Shown: piece after piece, positions 43,868-52,564 of the stretch
Position numbering within the stretch: the stretch's first letter is position 1
How the letters are laid out: each line of letters begins with the position of its first letter
NCBI RefSeq assembly: GCF_024600715.1
Contig: NZ_CP102332.1
Coordinates: 3,472,001-3,536,000 of the forward strand
DNA length: 64,000 bases
From: Streptomyces changanensis
Lineage (GTDB): Bacteria > Actinomycetota > Actinomycetes > Streptomycetales > Streptomycetaceae
Reading direction: 5' to 3'
Notes under the pieces: model-generated
Told to the model about the DNA's origin: nothing
Database searches by the model: none
What the model saw: only the letters and a program-made list of their open reading frames with translations
Made by a program: the position numbers and the translations under genes

Positions 43868-45840
43868 GCGCCGGGGGGCGGTCCGCGGCGGCGCCGCGGC
43901 GGTGGTACGCCGCCGCGGCGCTGACCGCCGGCCCCCGCCTCCGCCGCCCGGGCCCGGACCCCGGCCCCGCCCCGGACCCGCGCTCGGAACCGGACGCCCC
44001 CGACGCCCCCCACCGGACGCGAACCGCCCCCCGCCACACGTCCGCCGACCCCCACCCGCCCCCGAACCCGAAGCCCGCCGACCCCCACGCGTCCGCCGAC
44101 CCCCACTCGCCCTCGAAGCCCCCCGGCCCCCACCGCGCGCGGGCCGGGCCGCGGCGGATCGTGCGGCGCCGCCCGGACCTCACCGCGCTGTGCGTCGCCA
44201 CCGTCTTCTTCTGGCTGTCGCTGACGCCCTCCCTGGTCCCCCGCCCGTGGATCCTCCAGGGAGTCGTCGGCGGCATCACGGCCGTCATCGGCTACGCCCT
44301 CGGCGCGACCCTCGCCGGCCTCGCGCGGCTGCTCCCCTGGCGGCCCCGCGCGGCGTCAGGGCGGGCCGTGCGCCTCCGTGGCGCGCAGGCGTACTGGCTG
44401 CTCGCCCCGGCCCTCACCGGCTGGCTCCTCTCGGAGAGCGCCGACATGCAGCGCCGGCTGCGCCGCCTCCAGGGCCTGCCCCCCTCGGTCACCTGGCACG
44501 GCGTGATGATCGCCCTCGTCGCGGTCGCCCTGTGCGTGCTGCTCCTCCTCGCCGCCCGCCTCGTCCGGCTGGGGACGCGCCGGCTGATCCGGGCCCTGGG
44601 CGGCTGGCTGCCGCGGCCCGTCGCGGTGGCCGTGGGCCTCGCCCTCGCCGGCGCGATCGTGACGGTCGGCGTCCGGGACGTCGTCTTCGACCGGGGCGTC
44701 GTCGACGTCGCCGACCGGATCGCGGCGGCGACCGACCGCGGCACCAAGGAGGGCGTCACCCGGCCCCGCTCCCCGTACGTCTCCGGCGGACCGGGCTCCC
44801 TGGTGCGCTGGCAGGACCTCGGCTACCAGGGCCGCAACTTCACCGGCACCGTGCCGACCCGCCGCGACCTCGCCGCCTTCACCGGCGGCCCGGCCCGGGA
44901 CCCGGTGCGCGTGTACGTCAGCTCCCGGCTGCCGCGCGCGTTCGCCGCCCGCGGTGACGAGGACGAGCCGTTCCGCGCGCAGGCCCGGCTGGCCGTCCGC
45001 GAACTGGAGCGGACGGGCGCGTTCCGACGCCGGGTACTGGCCGTCGCCGGCACCACGGGCAGCGGCTGGGTCGACTCGAACGTCGCCCAGGCGCTGGAGT
45101 ACCTGCACGGCGGCGACACCGCCATCGTCGCCGTCCAGTACTCGTACCTGCCGTCGTGGCTGTCGCTCCTCGTCGACGAGGAGAAGGCCGGGAAGGCGAC
45201 CCGCGCGCTCGTCGACGCCGTGCGCGCCCGGCTGGACACCCTGCCCGCCGGGGCGCGCCCGCGGCTCGTCGTCACCGGCGAGAGCCTCGGCGCGTACGCC
45301 GTCGAGGCGTCGTACGGCTCCGTCGACGAGCTGCTGGCCGCCACCGACGGCGGGGTGCTGCTCGGCACGCCCGGCTTCTCGCCCGCCACCCGCCGGCTGC
45401 GCGAGGAGCGCGACCCGGGCAGCCCGGTGTGGCGGCCGCAGTACCGGGACGGGCGGCACGTGCGGGTCGCGCAGTTCCCCGCGGTCGACCTGCGGCGCCC
45501 GGCCGGAGCGCCGTGGGCGAGACCGCGCCTGGTCTACCTCCAGAACGCGTCCGACCCCGTCGTCTGGTGGTCGACGGACCTGCTGTTCGAGCGGCCCGCG
45601 TGGATGGACGAGCCACTGGGCCCCGACATCACGCCGGAGATCAACTGGTTCCCGTTCGTCGCGTTCTGGCAGACCACCGTCGACATGGCCGTCAGCTACG
45701 GCGTGCAGGCCCCGCACGGCCACCGCTACGGGTCGGCCGCCGTGGACGCGTGGGCGGCCGTCGTCCCGCCCGACGGCTGGGGGGAACAGGACACGCGACG
45801 CCTGCGGACGTACCTCTCCGGCCGGAAGGCCCCGTACTGA
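43864..45840 (+). CDS. Membrane-anchored alpha/beta-hydrolase family protein
   Basis: The 658-residue protein starts with about 100 Pro/Asp/His-rich residues. Four to five membrane spans follow (about 110-300: LTALCVATVFFWLSLTPSLVP; VMIALVAVALCVLLLLAARLV, in parts), then a large extracytoplasmic hydrolase domain (about 330-640). VVTGESLGAYAVEASYGS carries the nucleophile elbow G-E-S-L-G. Candidate Asp and His fall near NASDPVVWW and the C-terminal HGHRYG. It resembles the Abhydrolase_9 type, known as large integral-membrane hydrolases with unknown substrates. It is coupled to the FBP gene by a 4-bp overlap. Confidence 0.82.
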   Translation: MSAGGRSAAAPRRWYAAAALTAGPRLRRPGPDPGPAPDPRSEPDAPDAPHRTRTAPRHTSADPHPPPNPKPADPHASADPHSPSKPPGPHRARAGPRRIVRRRPDLTALCVATVFFWLSLTPSLVPRPWILQGVVGGITAVIGYALGATLAGLARLLPWRPRAASGRAVRLRGAQAYWLLAPALTGWLLSESADMQRRLRRLQGLPPSVTWHGVMIALVAVALCVLLLLAARLVRLGTRRLIRALGGWLPRPVAVAVGLALAGAIVTVGVRDVVFDRGVVDVADRIAAATDRGTKEGVTRPRSPYVSGGPGSLVRWQDLGYQGRNFTGTVPTRRDLAAFTGGPARDPVRVYVSSRLPRAFAARGDEDEPFRAQARLAVRELERTGAFRRRVLAVAGTTGSGWVDSNVAQALEYLHGGDTAIVAVQYSYLPSWLSLLVDEEKAGKATRALVDAVRARLDTLPAGARPRLVVTGESLGAYAVEASYGSVDELLAATDGGVLLGTPGFSPATRRLREERDPGSPVWRPQYRDGRHVRVAQFPAVDLRRPAGAPWARPRLVYLQNASDPVVWWSTDLLFERPAWMDEPLGPDITPEINWFPFVAFWQTTVDMAVSYGVQAPHGHRYGSAAVDAWAAVVPPDGWGEQDTRRLRTYLSGRKAPY

Positions 45841-45937
45841 CCGCCGCTCCCCGCCCCACCGCTACATCCTTCGGTGCAGCGCGGGATCGTCCCCGGTCAC
45901 GACGAACACGTCCCCTCCCGTCCCGACGATGGGAGGT

Positions 45938-47167
45938 ATGACGACGACGGGGAACGGCGCGGCGACGGCGCCGGAGAAGACCGCCGGCCGGCGGCTGCCG
46001 CTGTTGGACGTGGCGCGCGGCATCGCCATCATCGGCACGCTGATGACCAACGTGTGGATCTTCACCCAGCCGGGTGGCGAGTGGGCCGTGCTGTCCGGGG
46101 GCACCTCCGGCGGGGCCTTCTCCGGCTCGGCCGGGGAGGTCGCCGAGGGAGTGTTCCGGCTGGTCGCGGACGGGAAGTTCCTGTCCCTGCTGACGATCCT
46201 GTTCGGCGCGGGCCTGGCGATCCAGTACGACTCGGCGCGGCGGCGCCGGCTGCCCTGGCCGGGCCGGTACCGGTGGCGGGCGCTGTTCCTCTTCGCCGAG
46301 GGCACGGTGCACTTCGTGCTGGTCTTCGCCTGGGACGTGCTCATGGGGTACGCGGTGACGGCCCTGCTCACCGCCTGGCTGCTGGCCCGCTCGGACCGGG
46401 CCCGCCGCCGCGCCATGGGGTGGGCGGTCGGCGTGCACCTGGCGCTGATGGCCCTGCTGACCGCGGCGCTGGCGGCCGCGGCGCCGGACGGCTCCGGCAC
46501 GGACGGCGGGGTGTCGCGGCGCGTCGTGGACCTGTACGCGCACGGCGGCTGGGGCGACCAGGTCGCGTTCCGCCTGCAGAACGCGCTCGCGCTGCGGATG
46601 GAGCCCGTGCTGACGTTCGGGCTCCTGCTGTTCCTGTTCCTGCTGGGCGTGCGGCTGCTGCGGGCGGGCGCCTTCGGCGGGGACGACGCGGGGCGCCGGA
46701 TCCGGCGGCGGATGCTGCGCTGGGGACTGGGGCTGGGCGTGCCGCTCAACGTGGCCTGCGCGGCGGCCGGCCCGGACTGGTTCCTGCTGGGCCGGTACGG
46801 CGCGGCCCCGCTCGTGGCGGTGGGGTACCTCGGGCTGATCGGCGCGGTCGTGGACCGGGTGCGGCGGCCCGGCCCGCTGACGCGCGGCCTGACGTCGCTG
46901 GGTCGCACGGCCCTCTCCGGCTACGTGCTGCAGAACGTGCTGTGCGCGCTCGTCGCGTACGGGTTCGGCCTCGGTCTCGCGGAGCGGCTGGACGGCGCGT
47001 GGCGGCCGTGGTGGGTGATGGGCCTGTGGGCCGGCGTGTCCCTGCTGCTCCTCGTCGCCTCGACGCTGTGGCTGCGCCGCTTCGCCGCGGGCCCGCTGGA
47101 GGGGCTCCAGCGGCGGGCGCTGAGCCTGGCCGAAAAGCGCTCGACGGGCAGCGGGCGATCTTCCTAG
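45938..47167 (+). CDS. DUF418 family integral membrane protein
   Basis: The 409-residue protein has about nine hydrophobic spans. LLDVARGIAIIGTLMTNVW near the start and the C-terminal PLTRGLTSLGRTALSGYVLQNVL are hallmarks of DUF418 (in parts), a family resembling acyltransferase-3-type membrane proteins. GGGAGG lies just before ATG 45938. ATG 45929 (MGGM) is in frame and would place it inside the gene, so the start is uncertain by three codons. The function is unknown. The preceding gene ends about 100 bp upstream on the same strand. Confidence 0.85.
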   Translation: MTTTGNGAATAPEKTAGRRLPLLDVARGIAIIGTLMTNVWIFTQPGGEWAVLSGGTSGGAFSGSAGEVAEGVFRLVADGKFLSLLTILFGAGLAIQYDSARRRRLPWPGRYRWRALFLFAEGTVHFVLVFAWDVLMGYAVTALLTAWLLARSDRARRRAMGWAVGVHLALMALLTAALAAAAPDGSGTDGGVSRRVVDLYAHGGWGDQVAFRLQNALALRMEPVLTFGLLLFLFLLGVRLLRAGAFGGDDAGRRIRRRMLRWGLGLGVPLNVACAAAGPDWFLLGRYGAAPLVAVGYLGLIGAVVDRVRRPGPLTRGLTSLGRTALSGYVLQNVLCALVAYGFGLGLAERLDGAWRPWWVMGLWAGVSLLLLVASTLWLRRFAAGPLEGLQRRALSLAEKRSTGSGRSS

Positions 47168-47248
47168 GCTCGCCACAGGGCATCGCGTGTCGGTCACCGG
47201 CCGGGTGAGGCATGGAGGTGCCCGTGACATGCCCACTGGAGCATTCAC

Positions 47249-47650
47249 GTGTCAGTCGAGCTCAACCACACCATCGTCGCCGCGCGGGACAAGCGCGAGT
47301 CCGCCGAGTTCCTCGCCCACATCCTCGGCCTGGAGGTCGGCCCGGAAATGGGCCCCTTCCTCCCGGTGCAGACCGCGAACGGCGTCACCCTGGACTTCGC
47401 GACGGTCCCCGAGGAGCACCTCACCACCCAGCACTACGCGTTCCTGATCTCGGAGGCCGAGTTCGACGCGGCGTTCGCGCGGATCCAGGAGGCCGGCGTC
47501 GCCTACTGGGCGGATCCGCGTCAGGAGCGGCCGGGCGAGATCAACCGCAACGACGGCGGGCGGGGCCTGTACTTCATGGACCCGTCCCGCCAGGCCATGG
47601 AGATCATCACCCGCCCGTACGGCAGCGGCCCCGCCGAGCCGGCGGCGTAA
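47249..47650 (+). CDS. VOC family protein
   Basis: The 133-residue single-module VOC protein begins VELNHTIVAARDKRESAEFLAHILGL, with His as a potential ligand. It continues VTLDFATVPEEHLTTQHYAFLIS and ends GRGLYFMDPSRQAMEIITRPYG, containing the metal-site Glu (MEII). The two-module dioxygenase form is absent, so it would dimerise. Start GTG 47249 has GGAG at eight bases. The role (resistance, isomerase or dioxygenase-like) is not inferable. Confidence 0.88.
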   Translation: MSVELNHTIVAARDKRESAEFLAHILGLEVGPEMGPFLPVQTANGVTLDFATVPEEHLTTQHYAFLISEAEFDAAFARIQEAGVAYWADPRQERPGEINRNDGGRGLYFMDPSRQAMEIITRPYGSGPAEPAA

Positions 47651-47666
47651 CGGCAGCCCGGCCGGT

Positions 47667-49034
47667 TCAGCGCAGGGCCCGCCGCCGCACCATCCACAGG
47701 GTCGCGGCGGCCGCGCAGGCCGAACCGACCACGAGGACCGGCAGGAGCGCGTCCGGCACCACGCCGGCCGTACCCGCCGGTCCTCCCGTTGCGGCCCGCC
47801 CGGTGGCGTCGCCCGTCCCCGACGGGGACACGGCGCCGGCCGGGGCGGGCGACGCGACCGGTGAGGCCCCGCCCCCCGGTCCGGCGGCCGGTCCGGCGCC
47901 CGACGGTCCGGCGCCCGACGGCGCCGGGGCGCGGGTGCGCGACCCCGCCGCCGGGCCCGCCGCGGCCGGCGGCGCCGCCGGGGTCGCCGCCCGCGTGGCG
48001 CCCGCCGCCATCGTCACGGGCAGGGCCGGCGGCAGCAGCGATCCCACGGGCTGGACCTTCCCGCCCGGTCCGAACCCCCAGTCGAGCAGTCTCCGGGCCT
48101 CCTCGTAGACCGCCTGGGCACCGCCGTCGCGCGGGTTCATGACCGTCACGACCAGGGTGCGCCCGTCGCGGCGGGCCGCCGCGATGAGGGTGTGCCCGGC
48201 GCCGCTGGTGTAGCCGTTCTTCACGCCGATGACGCCCGGGTAGCGGGCGACGCCGTCCTCCCCGGTCAGCAGCCGGTTGGTGTTGCGGATGCCGTAGGAC
48301 CAGCCGCCCGCGGGGAACGACGCGTACGGCAGGGCGCAGTACCGCGCGAAGTCCGGGTGACGCAGCCCCTCGCGGCCGAAGACGGCCAGGTCGTACGCGG
48401 AGGAGACCTGCCCCGGCGCGTCGTAGCCGTCCGGCGAGACGACCTTCGTGTCGAGCGCGCCGAGCGAGCGCGCCGTGGCCTCCATCTGCCGGGCGGTCCT
48501 CTCCCAGCCGCCGTTCATCCCGGCCAGGACCCGTACCGCGTCGTTGCCGGAGTGGAGGAACACCCCGTGCCACAGGTCGGCGACCCGGTACGTCAGGTTC
48601 TCCTTCACGCCGACGAGGCTGCTGCCGTCGCCGATGCCGGCGAGCTCCTTCTCGCTCACCGTGTGCCGGGTCTCGCGCCCCAGCCTCGGCAGCACGGTGA
48701 GCGCGAACAGCGCCTTGAGGGTGGAGGCGGGCGGCAGCCGCCGGTGGGCGTCGCGGGCGGCCAGCACGTCGCCCGTGGACGCGTCGGCGACCAGCCAGGA
48801 GCGCGCGGACACGGTCGGCGGGGCCGTACCGCCGGGCGGCAGCCGCACCTGGGTGCCGGGCCGGCGCAGGACGGCGGCGTCGACGCGGGCGCTCGGCCGG
48901 GGCGGCATCGGCTCCTCGGGCCGGGGGGCGGCGACGGAGGCGGCCGCGGACATCACGAGCAGCGGCAGCAGCAGGAACAGCAGCAGGAGAGCGGTCACCC
49001 CTGCTGTGAAGCGGGCCGAAGAACTGACGATCAT
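47667..49034 (-). CDS. D-alanyl-D-alanine carboxypeptidase (serine PBP, S11)
   Basis: The 455-residue protein has an N-terminal signal or anchor (residues 8-35). The S11 domain (about 75-330) carries PASTLKALF (SxxK nucleophile), HSGNDAVRV (SxN) and GVKNGYTSGAG, where KNG replaces KTG as in several actinobacterial homologues. A Pro/Ala/Gly linker of about 80 residues and a C-terminal membrane helix with a basic tail follow (LLPVLVVGSACAAAATLWMVRRR). It trims peptidoglycan pentapeptides outside the membrane. The long low-complexity linker probably spans the wall. Confidence 0.9.
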   Translation of the reverse strand: MIVSSSARFTAGVTALLLLFLLLPLLVMSAAASVAAPRPEEPMPPRPSARVDAAVLRRPGTQVRLPPGGTAPPTVSARSWLVADASTGDVLAARDAHRRLPPASTLKALFALTVLPRLGRETRHTVSEKELAGIGDGSSLVGVKENLTYRVADLWHGVFLHSGNDAVRVLAGMNGGWERTARQMEATARSLGALDTKVVSPDGYDAPGQVSSAYDLAVFGREGLRHPDFARYCALPYASFPAGGWSYGIRNTNRLLTGEDGVARYPGVIGVKNGYTSGAGHTLIAAARRDGRTLVVTVMNPRDGGAQAVYEEARRLLDWGFGPGGKVQPVGSLLPPALPVTMAAGATRAATPAAPPAAAGPAAGSRTRAPAPSGAGPSGAGPAAGPGGGASPVASPAPAGAVSPSGTGDATGRAATGGPAGTAGVVPDALLPVLVVGSACAAAATLWMVRRRALR

Positions 49035-49276
49035 TCAGTCAAGGTAGGGAGAGGACGGCTCCCGCGCGCGCCGGCGTGCGCCGACCGGCCTACGTCCCCG
49101 GGCGCGTACGGACGCGTACCGGCGCCTACGCGTCACACCGGGCCGTGCCCGGACACGGCGCCCGCGTCATCCGAATGGCGGGCACCAGACCCCCGGGGGC
49201 GGGCGGCCGGGCCACCGCGCTGATATCCACGGAGGAGTAAGCGTCCGCGGGGGGCTCGTCGAGTGGAGGGCCACTC

Positions 49277-50092
49277 ATGTCCCAGAACGTCTCGACCGCC
49301 ACCCTCGCGGTGGACTTCCAGCAGGGCATATCCGACGCCTGGTCGAGGGTCGCCCAGTTCGTCCCCAAGTTCATCGCGTTCCTGGTCATCCTGGCCATCG
49401 GCTGGATCGTGTCCAAGCTCATCGCGAAGGTGGTGGACAAGGTCCTGCGGAAGGTCGGCTTCGAGCGGCTCAGCGAGCGCGCCGGTTCCCACCGCATGCT
49501 GGAGAACTCGCAGTACGACGCGACGGGAATCATCGCCAAGGTCGTCTACTACGGGCTGCTGCTGGTGACGCTGCAACTCGCCTTCGGCGTCTTCGGCCCG
49601 AACCCGATCAGCGGCATGATCGACGGTATCGTCGCCTGGCTGCCGCGCGCCCTGGTCGCGCTCGTCCTGGTCGTCGTCGCGATGGCCATCGCCAACGCCG
49701 TGCGCAACGTCGTCCGCGGCGTGCTGTCGAGCGTCTCCTACGGCAACACCGTCGCCACCGTCGTCTGGGGCGTGATCGTCGCGCTCGGCGTGATCGCGGC
49801 GCTGGGCCAGGCGGGCATCGCGACGTCCGTGACCCAGCCGGTGCTGTACGCGGTGCTCGCGGCGGCCGCCGGCATCCTGATCGTCGGCGTCGGCGGCGGT
49901 GCGATCGTCCCGATGCGGCAGCGGATGGAGCGCTGGATGAGCTCCGCCGAGCAGGAGTCCGCGAAGGCCCGCACGGGCGCCGGCGCCTACATGGCCGGCC
50001 GCGAGGACGCCCTGGCGCAGCAGCGCGAGCAGGAGCGCCAGCGCCAGGGGAGCAGCAGGGACATGGGCGGGACCGGTATGGACCCCATGTGA
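49277..50092 (+). CDS. Conserved TM-helix (mechanosensitive-channel-like) membrane protein
   Basis: The 271-residue protein has four or five spans. FIAFLVILAIGWIVSKLIAKVVDKVLRKVG (about residues 34-63) is the TM_helix repeat of MscS-related/CmpX proteins, and a second copy-like segment is WLPRALVALVLVVVAMAIANAVRNVV (in parts). The MscS beta domain is absent, and the C-terminal third is a charged Gln/Arg/Glu coiled region. It may be a small osmotic or membrane-stress protein. GGAGGG precedes ATG 49277. It is divergent from the carboxypeptidase gene. Confidence 0.82.
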   Translation: MSQNVSTATLAVDFQQGISDAWSRVAQFVPKFIAFLVILAIGWIVSKLIAKVVDKVLRKVGFERLSERAGSHRMLENSQYDATGIIAKVVYYGLLLVTLQLAFGVFGPNPISGMIDGIVAWLPRALVALVLVVVAMAIANAVRNVVRGVLSSVSYGNTVATVVWGVIVALGVIAALGQAGIATSVTQPVLYAVLAAAAGILIVGVGGGAIVPMRQRMERWMSSAEQESAKARTGAGAYMAGREDALAQQREQERQRQGSSRDMGGTGMDPM

Positions 50093-50096
50093 CGGG

Positions 50097-50471
50097 TCAG
50101 TCCGCGTCCAGGTCAGGGGTCGGCTCGTGCGCGGGCCGGCCCCGTGCCGCGTCCGCCTCCCTGTCCTCCATCAGGCCGTACCGCAGGACCAGCCAGCAGA
50201 CGGCCGTCAGCCGGCACACGGCGAAGTCGTGCCCGACCGGCTCGTCCCAACCGGTCTCGGCCAGGGCGTCGAGGAAGCCGAGCGCGTAGTCGGACAGCGC
50301 CTCCCGGTCCGGCGCCCCGGGCACCAGCTCGGGGCCCACGGCGCCGATGCGCTCGCGCAGGGCGGCGACGTGCTGGTCGACGGCCGCGACGAAGCCGGGC
50401 TCGAAGGCGAACTCGGCGAGGCGCGGCGCGTAGGACGTCGTGACGGTGGAGAGGGGCGACAGGTGGGGCAC
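50097..50471 (-). CDS. Small alpha-helical protein, DUF6401-like
   Basis: The 124-residue protein starts GTG 50471 (MPHLSPLSTVTTSYAPRLAE). It contains VAAVDQHVAALRERIGA and a C-terminal DFAVCRLTAVCWLVLRYGL segment, which I associate with DUF6401 proteins found near specialised-metabolism genes, though this is from memory. It is predicted to be mostly helical and cytosolic. It converges on the channel-like gene with a gap of four bases. Confidence 0.65.
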   Translation of the reverse strand: MPHLSPLSTVTTSYAPRLAEFAFEPGFVAAVDQHVAALRERIGAVGPELVPGAPDREALSDYALGFLDALAETGWDEPVGHDFAVCRLTAVCWLVLRYGLMEDREADAARGRPAHEPTPDLDAD

Positions 50472-50645
50472 CCGCCCACGGTAGGCGGTGCGTCGGCGGC
50501 CGCAAGAGCCCCAAAGCCGACATGCGACGCATCTCACGTGCGTCCGCCACAGAGCGGACGGCCGGATCGGGCGTGACGGGATAGGGGCCGCTCCTGCGGG
50601 GCACTTGGGAGGCGGAGCCCGCCTCGTCGACCTCGGGAGGAACCC

Positions 50646-51008
50646 ATGAACGCGGTCCTGCACGACAAGCTCTTCATGCGCCTTCACGAACTGCCCGTCC
50701 TGGCGCACATGACCTACGACGAGGAGGACCCGTACGCGGTCAGGGTGGCGTTCACGGATGGCGAGTACGTGTACGCGGAGTGGCGGCTCGACCGCGAGAT
50801 GCTGCGCGAGGGCATGCGCCACGAGGTCGGCGACGGTGACGTGCGGATATGGCCCGGCGTGCACATAGAGCTGTGCGGCGAGGCGGACTTCACGGTGGGC
50901 GAGGAGTCGCTGGCGCGCTTCCTGGAGCGTACCTACGAGGTGGTGCCGGAGGGCGAGGAGCGGCTGGACGTCGACGCGCTGGTGGACCGCCTCCTCGCCA
51001 CCGGCTGA
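50646..51008 (+). CDS. SsgA-like protein (SALP), cell-division/sporulation regulator
   Basis: At 120 residues this fits the SsgA/SsgB family unique to morphologically complex actinobacteria. TYDEEDPYAVRVAFTDGEYVYAEWRLDREMLREGM resembles the 'Y-DPYAV-F----VEW-FARDLL-GL' core. DGDVRIWPGVH and SLARFLERTYEVVPEGEE match the later conserved blocks (in parts). SsgB recruits FtsZ to sporulation septa, and other SALPs guide septum position, wall remodelling and spore separation. Which SALP this is cannot be set. GGAGG precedes ATG 50646. It stands alone. Confidence 0.85.
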   Translation: MNAVLHDKLFMRLHELPVLAHMTYDEEDPYAVRVAFTDGEYVYAEWRLDREMLREGMRHEVGDGDVRIWPGVHIELCGEADFTVGEESLARFLERTYEVVPEGEERLDVDALVDRLLATG

Positions 51009-51356
51009 CCCGCGAGAAGCCCCGCAGCACCCACCCCCGAGCCGCCCCGGACAGCGGCCCCCGGACGAACGCCCCGGCCACGGCCCGGGTGACGGCTCTC
51101 CGGCCCCGACTCCCGAACGGCGGCTCCCGGATGGGCGGCCACGCCGGGTAACGGCCCACGGCGAGTGGCGGGGCCGTGGTGGGTTGCCCCCGCAGGGGTC
51201 GGCGGCGACAGCGGGGTCACTTCGGCGGTACCCGAGGCCGCCGACCCCGAGGAGGTGACCCGCCGCGGTCCCGCCCCACCCACCGGTCTCCGCGACCCTG
51301 CACCGACACCGGCGCCGCACCGGACCGCGACGCTCCCGCGACTAGGCTCGTCGGTC
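51009..51356. other. GC-rich spacer upstream of fluC pair
   Basis: No gene is supported. An in-frame extension of the first fluC could start at GTG 51256, with GAGGAG upstream, adding a Pro/Thr-rich preface. However, TAGGCT (51343-51348) eight bases before ATG 51357 favours the shorter leaderless form. I looked for, and did not find, a fluoride riboswitch. Confidence 0.45.
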
Positions 51357-51821
51357 ATGAACCCGCTCCCGACCCGTCCACGCGCGGTGGCCACCGCGGA
51401 CTGGCCGCTGCTCGGCGCCGTGGCGCTGGGCGGTGCGCTCGGCTCGGGGGCCCGGTACGGCCTGTGGCTGCTGTGGCCCACGGCACCCGGCGACTTCCCC
51501 TGGGCGACCCTGTGGACGAACGTCGCCGGCTGCGCCCTCATGGGCGTGCTGACGGCGGCGCTGGACGCGTCGCCGCGGTCGCACCCCCACCGGCTGCTGC
51601 GCCCGCTGCTCGCGACGGGCGTGCTGGGCGGGTTCACCACCGTCTCGGCGTACGCCCTGGAGACGCGTGCCCTGCTGGAGAGCGGCCGGACGGCGACAGC
51701 CCTGGCGTACCTGGGAGGCACGCTGGTGGCCGCGCTGCTCGCCGTGACCGCGGCGGCGTGGGCCACACGGGCGGTGCTCGCGCGAAGGAGCCCGACCGAC
51801 GACCGGGGGCCGGCCGCATGA
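51357..51821 (+). CDS. crcB: Fluoride ion channel FluC/CrcB, first subunit
   Basis: The 154-residue, four-span protein has GGALGSGARYGLWL, WATLWTNVAGCALMGVL (the Asn of the TM2 break) and LLATGVLGGFTTVSAYALET (the GGxTTxSTF-like motif). Fluc proteins are dimers exporting F- and prevent toxicity. This longer protein probably pairs with the next gene product, with opposite insertion, since the two start and stop codons overlap (ATGA). It is probably leaderless. Confidence 0.92.
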   Translation: MNPLPTRPRAVATADWPLLGAVALGGALGSGARYGLWLLWPTAPGDFPWATLWTNVAGCALMGVLTAALDASPRSHPHRLLRPLLATGVLGGFTTVSAYALETRALLESGRTATALAYLGGTLVAALLAVTAAAWATRAVLARRSPTDDRGPAA

Positions 51822-52180
51822 CGTGGCTCCTGGTCATGGCGGGCGGCGCCCTGGGGGCACCCCTGCGCTACCTGACCGACCGCGCCGTGAGCGCCCGGTA
51901 CGGCGCGGGCTTCCCGTGGGGCACGCTGGCGGTCAATCTCGCGGGTTCCCTGGGCCTGGGCGTGCTCGCGGGCGCGGCCGTCGCGTCACCCGCGTACGCC
52001 TTCTGGGGCACGGGGCTGTGCGGCGCCCTCACCACGTACTCGACCTTCTCGTACGAGACGCTGCGCCTCGCCCGGAGCGGCGCCGCGGGCCTTGCCACCG
52101 CGAACGTCGCGGTGACCCCCGCCGTCTCCCTCGGCGGCGCCTTCGCCGGTGCCGCGCTCGGTACGGCGCTCTGCGGCTGA
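51818..52180 (+). CDS. crcB: Fluoride ion channel FluC/CrcB, second subunit
   Basis: This 120-residue protein is a second FluC with GGALGAPLRYLTDRAVSARYG, WGTLAVNLAGSLGLGVLAG and GLCGALTTYSTFSYETLRL (GALTTYSTFS signature), four spans. The ATG overlaps the first subunit's stop. The two-gene arrangement is the heterodimeric Fluc type, in which the subunits insert in opposite orientations. Confidence 0.93.
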   Translation: MTWLLVMAGGALGAPLRYLTDRAVSARYGAGFPWGTLAVNLAGSLGLGVLAGAAVASPAYAFWGTGLCGALTTYSTFSYETLRLARSGAAGLATANVAVTPAVSLGGAFAGAALGTALCG

Positions 52181-52190
52181 GCCGGCCGGG

Positions 52191-52388
52191 TCAGAGGCCG
52201 AACGGCAGGGTGACGTTGTTGATCAGCGGCCCCTCCACGGAGACGCCCTCCGTGACGAGGGACTCGGCGGCGGGCAGGACGGGGGGCAGGGGGCCGGGTC
52301 CGGCGGTGGCCGCCGCGGTGGTCGGCAGGAGGCACGCCGCGGCCACGGCGAGGGCGGCGGCGAGGGCGGCGGTGTGACGACGGCGCAT
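52191..52388 (-). CDS. Small secreted protein
   Basis: The 65-residue product has a signal peptide (MRRRHTAALAAALAVAAACLL, cleaved after about residue 28, TAAATA) and a mature peptide of about 37 residues, AGPGPLPPVLPAAESLVTEG then VSVEGPLINNVTLPFGL. It has no cysteines and is Pro/Leu/Val-rich, with a beta-prone end. It resembles neither chaplins (no Cys pair) nor rodlins. A surface-associated or aggregation-prone peptide is a guess. It converges on fluC with a gap of ten bases. Confidence 0.6.
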   Translation of the reverse strand: MRRRHTAALAAALAVAAACLLPTTAAATAGPGPLPPVLPAAESLVTEGVSVEGPLINNVTLPFGL

Positions 52389-52564
52389 GGGTGGGACCTG
52401 CTTCCAGGAGGCTTCGGGTCGCGGCCATGGCTGCCCACCGGTACGGGCCGCGATGCGGCGGGTCCCCCGTGCGAGGGGCGCGCGCCCGGCGCGCCGACCC
52501 ACGGCCCCACCCACGGATGACACCCCCGGACCCCCCACAACCACCCGAAGCGACCGGGACGGGC

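Noticed and set aside
47667..49034. KNG instead of KTG in the D-Ala-D-Ala carboxypeptidase as an inactivating change
   Set aside because: KNG variants are frequent in actinobacterial homologues and the other motifs are intact.
51009..51356. Possible fluoride riboswitch upstream of the fluC pair
   Set aside because: I could not find the conserved crcB-motif elements, and the likely leaderless start leaves no leader RNA.
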